Of a stretch of DNA of 64,000 bases, positions 24,035 through 32,198 are shown piece after piece; position 1 is the first letter of the stretch, and every line of letters begins with the position of its first letter. Source of the stretch: SIG607 sp045586405 (GTDB lineage: Bacteria; Bacillota; Clostridia; Oscillospirales; Acutalibacteraceae). A program made the position numbers and the translations under genes. The notes beneath the pieces are model-generated. The model was not told the DNA's origin. It saw only the letters and a program-made list of their open reading frames with translations, and searched no databases. The stretch lies in the NCBI GenBank assembly GCA_045586405.1, contig JAZNAG010000089.1:1-64000 (forward strand), written 5' to 3'.

Positions 24035-26119
24035 TTATACGCTGAAAAGCAAATCACAGTAGTTGGGATAAGGCCACTCGTTTTCGTCTACTAAGGTTTC
24101 GGCGGTGTCTACCTTTTCTCTCATAGCGTTCATAGCGGGAATAACGCTGTCACGATATGTTTTTGCTTTCTGTAGAATATCGCTCTTGCCTTCGGCATCG
24201 GCTATAGCATCGCTGAGCACAGAGCAGTCAAGATAAATTCCGTCGGTAATACCGCTTAACTTTTCGGCAACGCTTCTTTCATAAGCAGCGGTCATACCTG
24301 CGCCTTCTTTTGCAGAAAGGTTAAGGCAGATATCAGCACTAACCTTGCTGAGCACGGGCAGAATTTGCTCTTTTGCCATTCTTATAGCGGTAAGACCTTC
24401 AATGTGAAGGCTCTTGTTGTATCTTTCGATGTTTATAGACTCTCTTGATTTAAGCTCAGCTTCGGAATAAACATTATATTTCTCAAACAAAGCAATATTT
24501 TCTTTTTCAGTGTAGTAGGGAAGAGCAGATACGGTATCGGCAAGATTTAAAAGGCCGCGCTTTTCTGCTTCTTCCTGCCATTCTTCAGAATAACCGTCGC
24601 CGTTGAAGACTATACGTTTATGGGCTTTGTAGGTTTCGCGGATAATAGCGTGTACCTCGCTGTCAAAGTTCTTGGCATTTTCAAGACGGCTTGAGAAATC
24701 GTCAAACACTTCGCAAACAATAGTGTTTAAAATGGTGTTTACGCCTGCAATAGACATAGGTGCGCCAAGCATTCTGAACTCAAACTTATTACCGGTAAAT
24801 GCAAAGGGAGAGGTACGGTTTCTGTCGGTGGTAGCCTTTCTTATTGAAGGCAGAGTTTTTACACCGAAATCCATCTTTTCGCGAGCCTTTTGTGTATAAG
24901 CGGTATCGCTTTCTATCGAATCAAGTATATCGGTAAGCTCGTCCCCAAGGAACATAGAAACGATAGCAGGGGGAGCCTCCTGACCGCCTAAACGGTGGTC
25001 GTTACCTGCAGAGGCAACCGAAAGACGAAGTAAATCCTGATGGGCGTCTACAGCGCGAATCATAGCGCAGAGAATAAGCAGGAACTGCAGATTTTCACTG
25101 GGTGTTTTACCGGGGTTTAAAAGGTTAACACCTGTATCGGTGACAAGAGACCAGTTATTGTGTTTGCCGCTGCCGTTAAGACCGCCAAAGGGCTTTTCGT
25201 GAAGCAGACATACAAGGCCGTGCTTTTCGGCAACCTTTTTAAGTATTTCCATAGTAAGCTGATTATGGTCGGTGGAAATATTAACGGTGGTGAAAACAGG
25301 CGCCATTTCGTGCTGTGAAGGCGCAACCTCATTGTGCTTTGTTTTAGAGGGGATACCCAACATCCAAAGTTCTTTGTCAAGTTCCTTCATAAATGCAGAA
25401 ACTCTGGGACGGATAACACCGTAATAGTGGTCGCCAAGTTCCTGTCCTTTAGGGGCGGGAGCACCGAAAAGAGTTCTTCCGCAAAATCTTAAGTCTTCAC
25501 GCTTGTCATAAAGCTTTTTGTCTACAAGGAAATATTCCTGTTCAGCACCAACTGTGGGAGTTACGGTTTTTACGTCGGTATTACCGAAAAGACGTATAAG
25601 GCGCAGAGAGGAATCGTTAAGTGCCTGCATAGAACGAACAAGAGGAGTCTTCTTGTCAAGGGCGTGACCGCCGTGTGAATAGAAGGCGGTGGGAATACAA
25701 AGAGAGCCGTCTTTAACAAAAGCGTAGGAAGTGGGGTCCCAAGCGGTGTAGCCTCTCGCTTCAAAAGTAGCGCGCAAACCACCTGTGGGGAATGACGAAC
25801 CGTCAGCCTCACCCTTTATAAGCTCTTTGCCCGAAAATTCAAGAATTACCTTACCGTCATCGGTAGGCATAATAAAACTGTCGTGCTTTTCGGCGGTGAT
25901 ACCTGTCATAGGCTGGAACCAATGAGTAAAATGAGTAGCACCCTTTTCGGTTGCCCAGTCTTTCATTGCCTGTGCTACAACACCGGCAATACTCGGGTCA
26001 AGGGATTTGCCTTGCTCTATGGTCTTTTTCAGCGCCTTGTATGTATCTTCGGGAAGATATTCTTTCATAACTGCGTCATTAAAGACATTACAGCCGAAAT
26101 AATCGGTAATTTTTTCCAT
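24035..26119 (-). CDS. glnN: glutamine synthetase type III
   Basis: A 694-residue ammonia-assimilating enzyme making glutamine from glutamate, NH4+ and ATP. The length and sequence are those of GSIII rather than GSI: N-terminal THFTHWFQPMTG, SSFPTGGLR, QEYFLVDK, LHEKPFGGLNGSGKHNNW (ATP and glutamate site), and NRTSPFAFTGNKFE. GSIII is usual in Bacteroides and gut Clostridia. The promoter at 26159-26187 is a perfect consensus. The ribosome site AAGGAG precedes the ATG. No PII or ammonium transporter gene is nearby. Confidence 0.96.
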   Translation of the reverse strand: MEKITDYFGCNVFNDAVMKEYLPEDTYKALKKTIEQGKSLDPSIAGVVAQAMKDWATEKGATHFTHWFQPMTGITAEKHDSFIMPTDDGKVILEFSGKELIKGEADGSSFPTGGLRATFEARGYTAWDPTSYAFVKDGSLCIPTAFYSHGGHALDKKTPLVRSMQALNDSSLRLIRLFGNTDVKTVTPTVGAEQEYFLVDKKLYDKREDLRFCGRTLFGAPAPKGQELGDHYYGVIRPRVSAFMKELDKELWMLGIPSKTKHNEVAPSQHEMAPVFTTVNISTDHNQLTMEILKKVAEKHGLVCLLHEKPFGGLNGSGKHNNWSLVTDTGVNLLNPGKTPSENLQFLLILCAMIRAVDAHQDLLRLSVASAGNDHRLGGQEAPPAIVSMFLGDELTDILDSIESDTAYTQKAREKMDFGVKTLPSIRKATTDRNRTSPFAFTGNKFEFRMLGAPMSIAGVNTILNTIVCEVFDDFSSRLENAKNFDSEVHAIIRETYKAHKRIVFNGDGYSEEWQEEAEKRGLLNLADTVSALPYYTEKENIALFEKYNVYSEAELKSRESINIERYNKSLHIEGLTAIRMAKEQILPVLSKVSADICLNLSAKEGAGMTAAYERSVAEKLSGITDGIYLDCSVLSDAIADAEGKSDILQKAKTYRDSVIPAMNAMREKVDTAETLVDENEWPYPNYCDLLFSV

Positions 26120-26158
26120 AAAAAAACTCCTTAGTATTAAATACTTATAACTTTTTTA

Positions 26159-26187
26159 ATTATATATTATAAGACGGTGTTTGTCAA
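26159..26187 (-). promoter_or_regulatory. glnN promoter, consensus
   Basis: Minus-strand TTGACA (plus 26182-26187), 17-bp spacer, TATAAT (plus 26159-26164): all twelve hexamer bases match the sigma-A consensus. It begins just after the stop codon of the upstream lipoprotein gene. Confidence 0.85.
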
Positions 26188-26188
26188 A

Positions 26189-27469
26189 TCATGTCTTAAA
26201 ATAGATAACGCAGCTGCCCAAGGGGAAAGAAATTGTCTGAAGTTTAAACTTCATTTTACCCAGCTTATCTATTGTATTTTGCTGTATTTCTACTACGTAG
26301 TCCTCGTAATTTTCTTTGAAATCTTTTTGGTAGTCAGAATTTTCGAACAGCATTTCAGCATAGGTGTCGCCCTTTTCATAAGCGCTGATTAAAGCATCAG
26401 CAAAGGTTTCAACAGCGTTTTCTTTGAGAACAAGGCCGTTTTTTCTGTAATAGTTAAGGTCTGTGTCTGTTGCTTTTGGTAAATAGAAATTATAGGAATT
26501 GCCCTGAGCGATAAGGGTACTGTCGGCAACATCATAAGTTATATCAATATCGTGGTCAGCGCGTATAAAAAGCTCTGTTACGTTAAGATAGGTGTGAAGA
26601 GGTTCTGCTCTCAAGTCGTCCCAGGTAACATCAACGTGGTACCACTGACCATCTAGGTTTACCATATTCCACATATGGCCGACACCCTTTGAATCACCGG
26701 TGACAAGTATGCACTCTATACCTGCAAATTTGCAAATAAGCTTAAAGGCTCTGGCATAGCCCTCACATACTGCGCGGCCGTAAACCAAAGCGCCAAAGGC
26801 AGAGTATAAGTCGCTTTCTTCCTCGCCTTCAAACTCGCTGTCGTATGTGACATATTTGCAGAGCATATCGTGAAGTATGACTTCTTTTTCAAAAAGAGTG
26901 TCTGCTTTATAGGTTTTTTCAACAAAGCGCTGTATAGAGTCGCTGAACTCTTCGGCATTGTCGGCAACCTCTTTTGCAGTGTAGCCGTAGCCATCCTGTG
27001 CATCATTTTTCTTAAAAGAAACAGAGGTTTCACCTTTGCTTACATTTATATAGTAAGAGCTGGGCATCCAGTAATATTCGGGGAAATCGTTAGACAAAGC
27101 TCTGTAAGCCTTAGCCACAATAACAGAGCGGTTGTTGCCGAGATAACCCAGATTTACCCAACCCTCACTTAAATTTCGCACCATAGTAAGCATAATGCGG
27201 TAGACAGCCTTTTCATCATCATTTAAGTATTTATAAGACCATAAATACTTCTCTTCTTCGGCACTTATTTTGGCTTCTTTAACCTTTAAGGCAACTATAT
27301 TACTGTTGCTTTCGGTTTGGGGTACGAGAACTTCAATACCCTTATCAACGAAGGCTTCTTTGTCAGGAGCCTTTTCAATTTCTTTACAGCCCGTGCTTAT
27401 TATAAAACACAAAGAAATTATAAGACACAAAAGGCACTTAATAAAGCTTTTCAAGGGTTTACCTCTCAT
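26189..27469 (-). CDS. transglutaminase-like lipoprotein
   Basis: A 426-residue secreted lipoprotein: signal peptide with lipobox STGC (Cys about 28). The C-terminal half holds a transglutaminase/protease-like core with catalytic Cys in GRAVCEGYARAFK, His in GVGHMWNMV and Asp in WYHVDVTWDD. Clostridial proteins of this type act at the cell surface, and their substrates are mostly unknown; a peptidase or crosslinking role is possible. Its start overlaps the end of the upstream LCP-like gene by 11 nt, so the pair forms an operon. Confidence 0.82.
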   Translation of the reverse strand: MRGKPLKSFIKCLLCLIISLCFIISTGCKEIEKAPDKEAFVDKGIEVLVPQTESNSNIVALKVKEAKISAEEEKYLWSYKYLNDDEKAVYRIMLTMVRNLSEGWVNLGYLGNNRSVIVAKAYRALSNDFPEYYWMPSSYYINVSKGETSVSFKKNDAQDGYGYTAKEVADNAEEFSDSIQRFVEKTYKADTLFEKEVILHDMLCKYVTYDSEFEGEEESDLYSAFGALVYGRAVCEGYARAFKLICKFAGIECILVTGDSKGVGHMWNMVNLDGQWYHVDVTWDDLRAEPLHTYLNVTELFIRADHDIDITYDVADSTLIAQGNSYNFYLPKATDTDLNYYRKNGLVLKENAVETFADALISAYEKGDTYAEMLFENSDYQKDFKENYEDYVVEIQQNTIDKLGKMKFKLQTISFPLGSCVIYFKT

Positions 27470-28076
27470 TCAGTATATTAAAAGATTTGCACAGCTCATT
27501 CATATTCTCGCACCAGCCGTAACAGGTGGGCATGGAAAGGGTTGAGTCTGTGTCTTCTATTATACAGTAAAGTGCATCACTTGAAAAGCCTGATTTTAAA
27601 ATTCTGACAAATACCGCTTCGAGAATTCTTGCTCTTAAGGAAGTATCGTCTTTAAAGGAAGCAAGCATATTACATATCTGCACTCCTGTATGGCGGTAAA
27701 GGCTTTCACTTTCGGTAAGTTCAATACCGCCCAGAATATCAATAAAATCCATAATAAAGGGATAGTCGCAAATAACGGTATGCTCTACATCAAAGCCATA
27801 TTTTTGTGCTGTTTGCTCTGTGGCATCTTTCAGTATAAGCGCAGTTATGAATTTTTCACTGAATGAAAGCTTTATAACAGCCCCGTAGCCGTCAGGAAAA
27901 GAAAATAGCAGGGTGGTATCAGGGGGTACAAAGTCACCGTTATCGTAAGGAACATCGGTTTTCGGCACGTCGGCACCCATAAGATTTTCTCTTGTTGCTA
28001 TGAAAAAAATACCGCCGAAAAGCAGAGCACAGGCAGTAAATACGCAAATAAAAACAATAAAAAGCTTAGTTTTCAT
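27459..28076 (-). CDS. degenerate LCP-like membrane-anchored protein
   Basis: A 205-residue protein with one N-terminal membrane segment (about 5-27) and an extracytoplasmic domain. The stretch HTVICDYPFIMDFIDILGGIEL matches the LytR-CpsA-Psr pattern of a hydrophobic strand followed by (L/I)D-x-LGGI, but the phosphate-binding Arg motifs (such as IPRDS) are not present and the protein is short. It is probably an inactive or diverged LCP relative; a binding role is possible. It is coupled to the transglutaminase gene. Confidence in the LCP link is moderate. Confidence 0.5.
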   Translation of the reverse strand: MKTKLFIVFICVFTACALLFGGIFFIATRENLMGADVPKTDVPYDNGDFVPPDTTLLFSFPDGYGAVIKLSFSEKFITALILKDATEQTAQKYGFDVEHTVICDYPFIMDFIDILGGIELTESESLYRHTGVQICNMLASFKDDTSLRARILEAVFVRILKSGFSSDALYCIIEDTDSTLSMPTCYGWCENMNELCKSFNILNER

Positions 28077-28095
28077 AAAATCACCGAGTATAGTA

Positions 28096-28125
28096 TTGAC
28101 CGCAAAATGAAACTTATGTTAAAAT
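28096..28125 (+). promoter_or_regulatory. promoter of the ABC-F gene
   Basis: TTGACC (28096-28101), 18-bp spacer, TAAAAT (28120-28125). Confidence 0.5.
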
Positions 28126-28158
28126 AAGGTTTAGAAATAATTGTGGATGTGATAAATT

Positions 28159-30057
28159 TTGTATTTTTGTGTTAGCGGCGCAGAGGTTTCTTTCGGCGGT
28201 GTAACGCTGCTCAGCAATATAAATTTCGAAATAAAAGACAAAGAGAAAATTGCTGTTGTGGGAAGAAACGGTTGCGGTAAAACTACACTTTTGAAGCTTA
28301 TTTACGGCGAAATAGAAGCAGAGGGCGCAAACTCCTCTGTAACCGCGTCAAAGGATATAGAAATCGGCTATTTAAAGCAGATATCCTTTGATGATTTATC
28401 AGTTTCTCTTGAAGACGAACTGGAAAAAGCTTTTGATAAATTTGCCAAGATAAGAGATGAAATGAGCCGTCTTATGCCTTTGGTTGAAAACGGTGACGAA
28501 GAGGCTGCGGCAAAATACAGCACGCTTGAAGAAGTTTATAAAAACCTTGGCGGTTATTACTACCAAAAGGAAAAAGAAACGGTTATTTTGAAATTCGGTT
28601 TTAAGGACGAAAGGGCAAAGCCTTTAAGAGAATTTTCGGGCGGTCAGCTTACCAAAATTGCCTTTATGAAGCTGCTTCTTTCAAAACCCGACATACTGCT
28701 TCTTGACGAGCCTACAAACCATCTTGACCTTGAAACGATAGAGTGGCTTGAAGAATATCTTAAGGCTTACCCTCAGGCAATAGTTGTGGTATCTCACGAC
28801 AGAATGTTTATTGATAAAATCGTGGGTACTGTTTATGAAATAGAATATGGAAAAATACACAGGTATAAAGGCAATTACAGCGACTTTGCAAATGCTAAGG
28901 AAGCAGATAAAGAACGCCGTCTTAAAGAGTATAAACAGCAGCAAAGAGAAATAGAAAAAACAAATGAGCTTATTGAACGCTTCAGATATAAAGCAACAAA
29001 AGCGGCTATGGTACAGTCGCGTATAAAGGCTCTTGAAAAAACTGAAATTTTAAGAGCTCCTGAGGAAAGTGATACGAGAGCGTTTTTTGCAGATTTTACC
29101 CCTGAGATAATGAGCGGCGGAAATGTTTTAGAGGTAAAAAATCTTGAAATAGGCTATGATAAATCCCTGTCTACCGTTAACTTTCTTATAAAGAGGGGCG
29201 AAAAACTGGGCGTTATCGGCGGTAACGGTAAAGGAAAATCTACCCTGCTTAAAACTATAATGGGTATGCTGCCGAAGATTAGCGGCAGTATTATACAGGG
29301 AGTGAATCTTCGTATAGGTTATTTTGACCAGCACCTTGCACAGTATGTAAGCGAAAAAACGGTGCTTGAGGATTATTGGGACGCTTTTCCAACCCTTACA
29401 CAAACTCAGGCAAGAAGCGACCTTGGCGCCTTTCTCTTTAGAGGTGAGGATGTTTTTAAAAACGTATCGGTACTCTCGGGCGGCGAAAAAGTACGCCTTT
29501 GCCTTTGTAAAATACTAAAGAAAAAGCCTAACTTTTTAATACTTGACGAGCCTACAAACCATATGGATATTGTAGGTAAAGAGGCACTTGAGGAAATGCT
29601 TAAAAACTATCCGGGTACCATTCTGTGCGTTTCGCACGATAGATATTTTATCAAAGAGGTATGTGACAGTTTGCTGGTTTTTGAGGGAGAAGAGGCGCGT
29701 CAGTATAACTATGGTTACAGTGAATATGAGGCTATGCAAAAAGAAAGTGCAGTAGAAAATCAGAAGCCTCAGGAAAGTAAGACAGTCGGTGGCAAGGGTA
29801 AATATTATTCCGCCTTTAAAGAGCTTTCAAAGGTAACTAAAAAGATAGAAAAGCTTGAAGAAGAAATAGCTTTAAGGGAGGAAGAGATAGAGGGGCTGAA
29901 AACGGAACTGCAAAGTGACGAAATCGCCAGCGATTTTCTCTCTCTTTCAAACTTAACGAGAGAAATAGAAGAAAAAGAGGCTTATCTTTCAGGAGTTTAT
30001 GCTACCTGGGAAGAACTTTGCCTAAAGCGTGAAGAACTTGAAGGCGAGAACGGTTAA
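28159..30057 (+). CDS. ABC-F family ATPase
   Basis: A 632-residue soluble protein with two ABC domains and no membrane segments, the ABC-F architecture acting on the ribosome. Domain 1: Walker A GRNGCGKTT, signature FSGGQLTK, Walker B LLLDEPTNHLD. Linker about 240-310 is rich in K, E and R. Domain 2: GGNGKGKST, LSGGEKVRL, LILDEPTNHMD. A C-terminal coiled coil (about 545-625) ends the protein. Start is TTG 28159. It could be a translation factor or an antibiotic-resistance ABC-F; sequence alone does not decide. Confidence 0.92.
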   Translation: MYFCVSGAEVSFGGVTLLSNINFEIKDKEKIAVVGRNGCGKTTLLKLIYGEIEAEGANSSVTASKDIEIGYLKQISFDDLSVSLEDELEKAFDKFAKIRDEMSRLMPLVENGDEEAAAKYSTLEEVYKNLGGYYYQKEKETVILKFGFKDERAKPLREFSGGQLTKIAFMKLLLSKPDILLLDEPTNHLDLETIEWLEEYLKAYPQAIVVVSHDRMFIDKIVGTVYEIEYGKIHRYKGNYSDFANAKEADKERRLKEYKQQQREIEKTNELIERFRYKATKAAMVQSRIKALEKTEILRAPEESDTRAFFADFTPEIMSGGNVLEVKNLEIGYDKSLSTVNFLIKRGEKLGVIGGNGKGKSTLLKTIMGMLPKISGSIIQGVNLRIGYFDQHLAQYVSEKTVLEDYWDAFPTLTQTQARSDLGAFLFRGEDVFKNVSVLSGGEKVRLCLCKILKKKPNFLILDEPTNHMDIVGKEALEEMLKNYPGTILCVSHDRYFIKEVCDSLLVFEGEEARQYNYGYSEYEAMQKESAVENQKPQESKTVGGKGKYYSAFKELSKVTKKIEKLEEEIALREEEIEGLKTELQSDEIASDFLSLSNLTREIEEKEAYLSGVYATWEELCLKREELEGENG

Positions 30058-30072
30058 ACGCCTTTAAAATGC

Positions 30073-30101
30073 TTGCAAAAAAAGTGTTTTTTTGATATAC
30101 T
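30073..30101 (+). promoter_or_regulatory. lepA promoter
   Basis: TTGCAA (30073-30078), 17-bp spacer, TATACT (30096-30101). Confidence 0.65.
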
Positions 30102-30134
30102 AACCTTGTATTTTTATTGTATAGGAGAATTGAT

Positions 30135-31940
30135 TTGTCTTTTCCGCTAAGTAGAATTAGAAATTTTTGCATTGTTGCACATATTGACCACGGAAAATCT
30201 ACTCTTGCAGACCGTTTGCTTGAGCTGACAAGCTCTGTTGAGCAAAGAGAAATGGAAGAGCAGATACTTGACAGTATGGAGCTTGAAAGAGAGCGCGGAA
30301 TTACCATAAAGGCTCACGCAGTTACTCTTTACCATACCGCAAGTGACGGACAGCAATATGAACTGAATTTAATAGACACTCCGGGGCACGTTGACTTTAA
30401 CTATGAGGTATCCCGTTCTCTTGCCGCCTGTGAGGGTGCAATACTTGTGGTAGACGCTTCTCAGGGTATTGAGGCGCAGACTCTTGCCAACACCTATCTT
30501 GCCGTTGACCACGGTCTTGAGATTTTGCCTGTTGTTAATAAAATTGATCTGCCCTCTGCCGAGCCGGACAGAATAATAAATGAAATCGAAGATGTTATAG
30601 GTATTCCCGCACAGGATGCACCGAGAATTTCGGCTAAAACAGGTGTAAATGTAGAAGAGGTTTTAGAGAGAATCGTTACCGATATTCCTGCTCCCGAGGG
30701 GGACAGAAATGCACCTCTTAAGGCGCTGATTTTTGACTCTTACTATGATGCTTATAAGGGTGTTATTGTATATTTTCGTGTGGTATCCGGTAAGATTAAA
30801 GCCGGTGACACAATAAGAATGATGGCTACCGGCGCTGAGTTTGATGTTGTTGAGGTGGGCAGAAAGCAGGCCACCTGTCTGCTTCCTTGTGACTGTCTTG
30901 AAGCAGGTGAGGTTGGCTATCTTGCCGCTTCCATTAAAACCGTTAAAGATGCCTGCGTTGGCGATACCATTACTTTGGCAGATGCCCCTGCAAGTAAGGC
31001 ACTTGAAGGGTACAGAAAGGTAAATCCCGTTGTTTTCTGCGGTATTTATCCTGCCGACGGCGCAAGATACGGCGACCTTAGAGAAGCTCTTGAAAAGCTA
31101 CAGCTTAACGATGCTTCACTTCTTTACGAGCCTGAAACAAGTAAGGCTTTAGGCTTTGGTTTCAGATGCGGATTTTTAGGTCTTCTTCATATGGAAATTA
31201 TTGAAGAAAGACTTGAAAGAGAATATAACCTTGACATAATCACTACCGCTCCCAGCGTTGTATATAGATTTACCTTAAACGACGGCAGTACAGTGGACGT
31301 AGATAATCCTACAAACTATCCTGATCCTGCATCTATTGTTGAGGCTATGGAACCGGTTGCTGATGTGCATATATATAGCCCTAACGATTATGTTGGTGCT
31401 ATTATGCAGCTTTGTGAGGAGCGCAGAGGCGTTTACACCGATATGAAGTATATGGGTGACAGAGTTGATATCCACTATATTATGCCTATGGGAGAAATAG
31501 TGTATGACTTTTTCGATGCTCTCAAATCCCGTACAAAAGGCTATGCCTCTTATGACTACGAGGCAAAGGGCTATGAGAAATCAAGACTTATAAAGCTTGA
31601 TGTTATGCTTGCCGGAGATGTGGTTGACGCGCTTTCGTTTATAGTTCATATTGATAACGCTAACGCAAGAGCAAGAAGAATAGCCGAAAAGCTTAAAGAT
31701 TATATTCCGCGTCAGCTTTTTGAAGTACCTGTTCAGGTTGCGGTTGGCGGTAAAATAATTGCCAGAGAAACGGTTAAGGCTATGCGTAAGGACGTACTTG
31801 CCAAATGCTACGGCGGTGATATTACCCGAAAGAAAAAACTTCTTGAAAAGCAGAAAGAGGGTAAAAAGAAAATGCGCCGTCTTGGTAAGGTGGAGGTTCC
31901 GCCCGACGCATTTATGGCAGTACTTAAGCTTGATGAATAA
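30135..31940 (+). CDS. lepA: elongation factor 4 (LepA)
   Basis: A 601-residue translational GTPase that can back-translocate ribosomes. G1 is AHIDHGKST, switch text RERGITIKAHAV, G3 DTPGHVDF, G4 NKID. The LepA-specific C-terminal domain with YGGDITRKKKLLEKQKEGKK is complete. I chose TTG 30135 as start because TAGGAGA lies 6 nt upstream and the family begins near SRIRNFCIVAHIDHG; the in-frame TTG at 30117 has no ribosome site. Confidence 0.96.
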   Translation: MSFPLSRIRNFCIVAHIDHGKSTLADRLLELTSSVEQREMEEQILDSMELERERGITIKAHAVTLYHTASDGQQYELNLIDTPGHVDFNYEVSRSLAACEGAILVVDASQGIEAQTLANTYLAVDHGLEILPVVNKIDLPSAEPDRIINEIEDVIGIPAQDAPRISAKTGVNVEEVLERIVTDIPAPEGDRNAPLKALIFDSYYDAYKGVIVYFRVVSGKIKAGDTIRMMATGAEFDVVEVGRKQATCLLPCDCLEAGEVGYLAASIKTVKDACVGDTITLADAPASKALEGYRKVNPVVFCGIYPADGARYGDLREALEKLQLNDASLLYEPETSKALGFGFRCGFLGLLHMEIIEERLEREYNLDIITTAPSVVYRFTLNDGSTVDVDNPTNYPDPASIVEAMEPVADVHIYSPNDYVGAIMQLCEERRGVYTDMKYMGDRVDIHYIMPMGEIVYDFFDALKSRTKGYASYDYEAKGYEKSRLIKLDVMLAGDVVDALSFIVHIDNANARARRIAEKLKDYIPRQLFEVPVQVAVGGKIIARETVKAMRKDVLAKCYGGDITRKKKLLEKQKEGKKKMRRLGKVEVPPDAFMAVLKLDE

Positions 31941-31975
31941 AAAACAGGTTTTCTCGAAAGAGAAAACCTGTTTTT
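31940..31975. terminator. bidirectional terminator after lepA
   Basis: Perfect 16-bp stem, outer part AAAAACAGG/CCTGTTTTT, GAAA tetraloop. It directly abuts both the lepA stop and the stop of the small minus-strand gene. Confidence 0.88.
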
Positions 31976-31976
31976 A

Positions 31977-32153
31977 CTATTTTATCATTGTCTGAACGCC
32001 GTCTACGAAATCGCTGACGGCTTTTTCAAGCTTGTTTTTGCCTTTTGTAAGCTGTCTGTTATTGTCAATCATCATTTTACCGGCAATAATAACGCCCATA
32101 CCTGCCACCATACCAAGCGCCATACCTTCTAAAAAGCTTGCCATTTTACTCAT
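31977..32153 (-). CDS. small membrane protein, unknown
   Basis: A 58-residue protein beginning MSKMASFLEGMALG, with one glycine-rich hydrophobic segment (about 9-28) and a charged C-terminal half NNRQLTKGKNKLEKAVSDF that may form an amphipathic helix. The size and layout recall YtxH-like small envelope proteins, but I cannot assign it. The start is fixed by AAAGGAGGT, which is also the 3' arm of the asnB terminator hairpin. Its expression may therefore depend on opening of that hairpin. Confidence 0.7.
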   Translation of the reverse strand: MSKMASFLEGMALGMVAGMGVIIAGKMMIDNNRQLTKGKNKLEKAVSDFVDGVQTMIK

Positions 32154-32193
32154 ATAAAAAACCTCCTTTGGTAATATCTTTGCCAAAGGAGGT
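32154..32193 (-). terminator. asnB terminator whose 3' arm holds the next gene's Shine-Dalgarno
   Basis: Minus-strand arms ACCTCCTTTGG (plus 32183-32193) and CCAAAGGAGGT (plus 32161-32171), 11 nt loop, then TTTTTTAT and the ATG of the small gene. The AAAGGAGGT arm is also a perfect ribosome binding site. Confidence 0.82.
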
Positions 32194-32198
32194 AAAAG

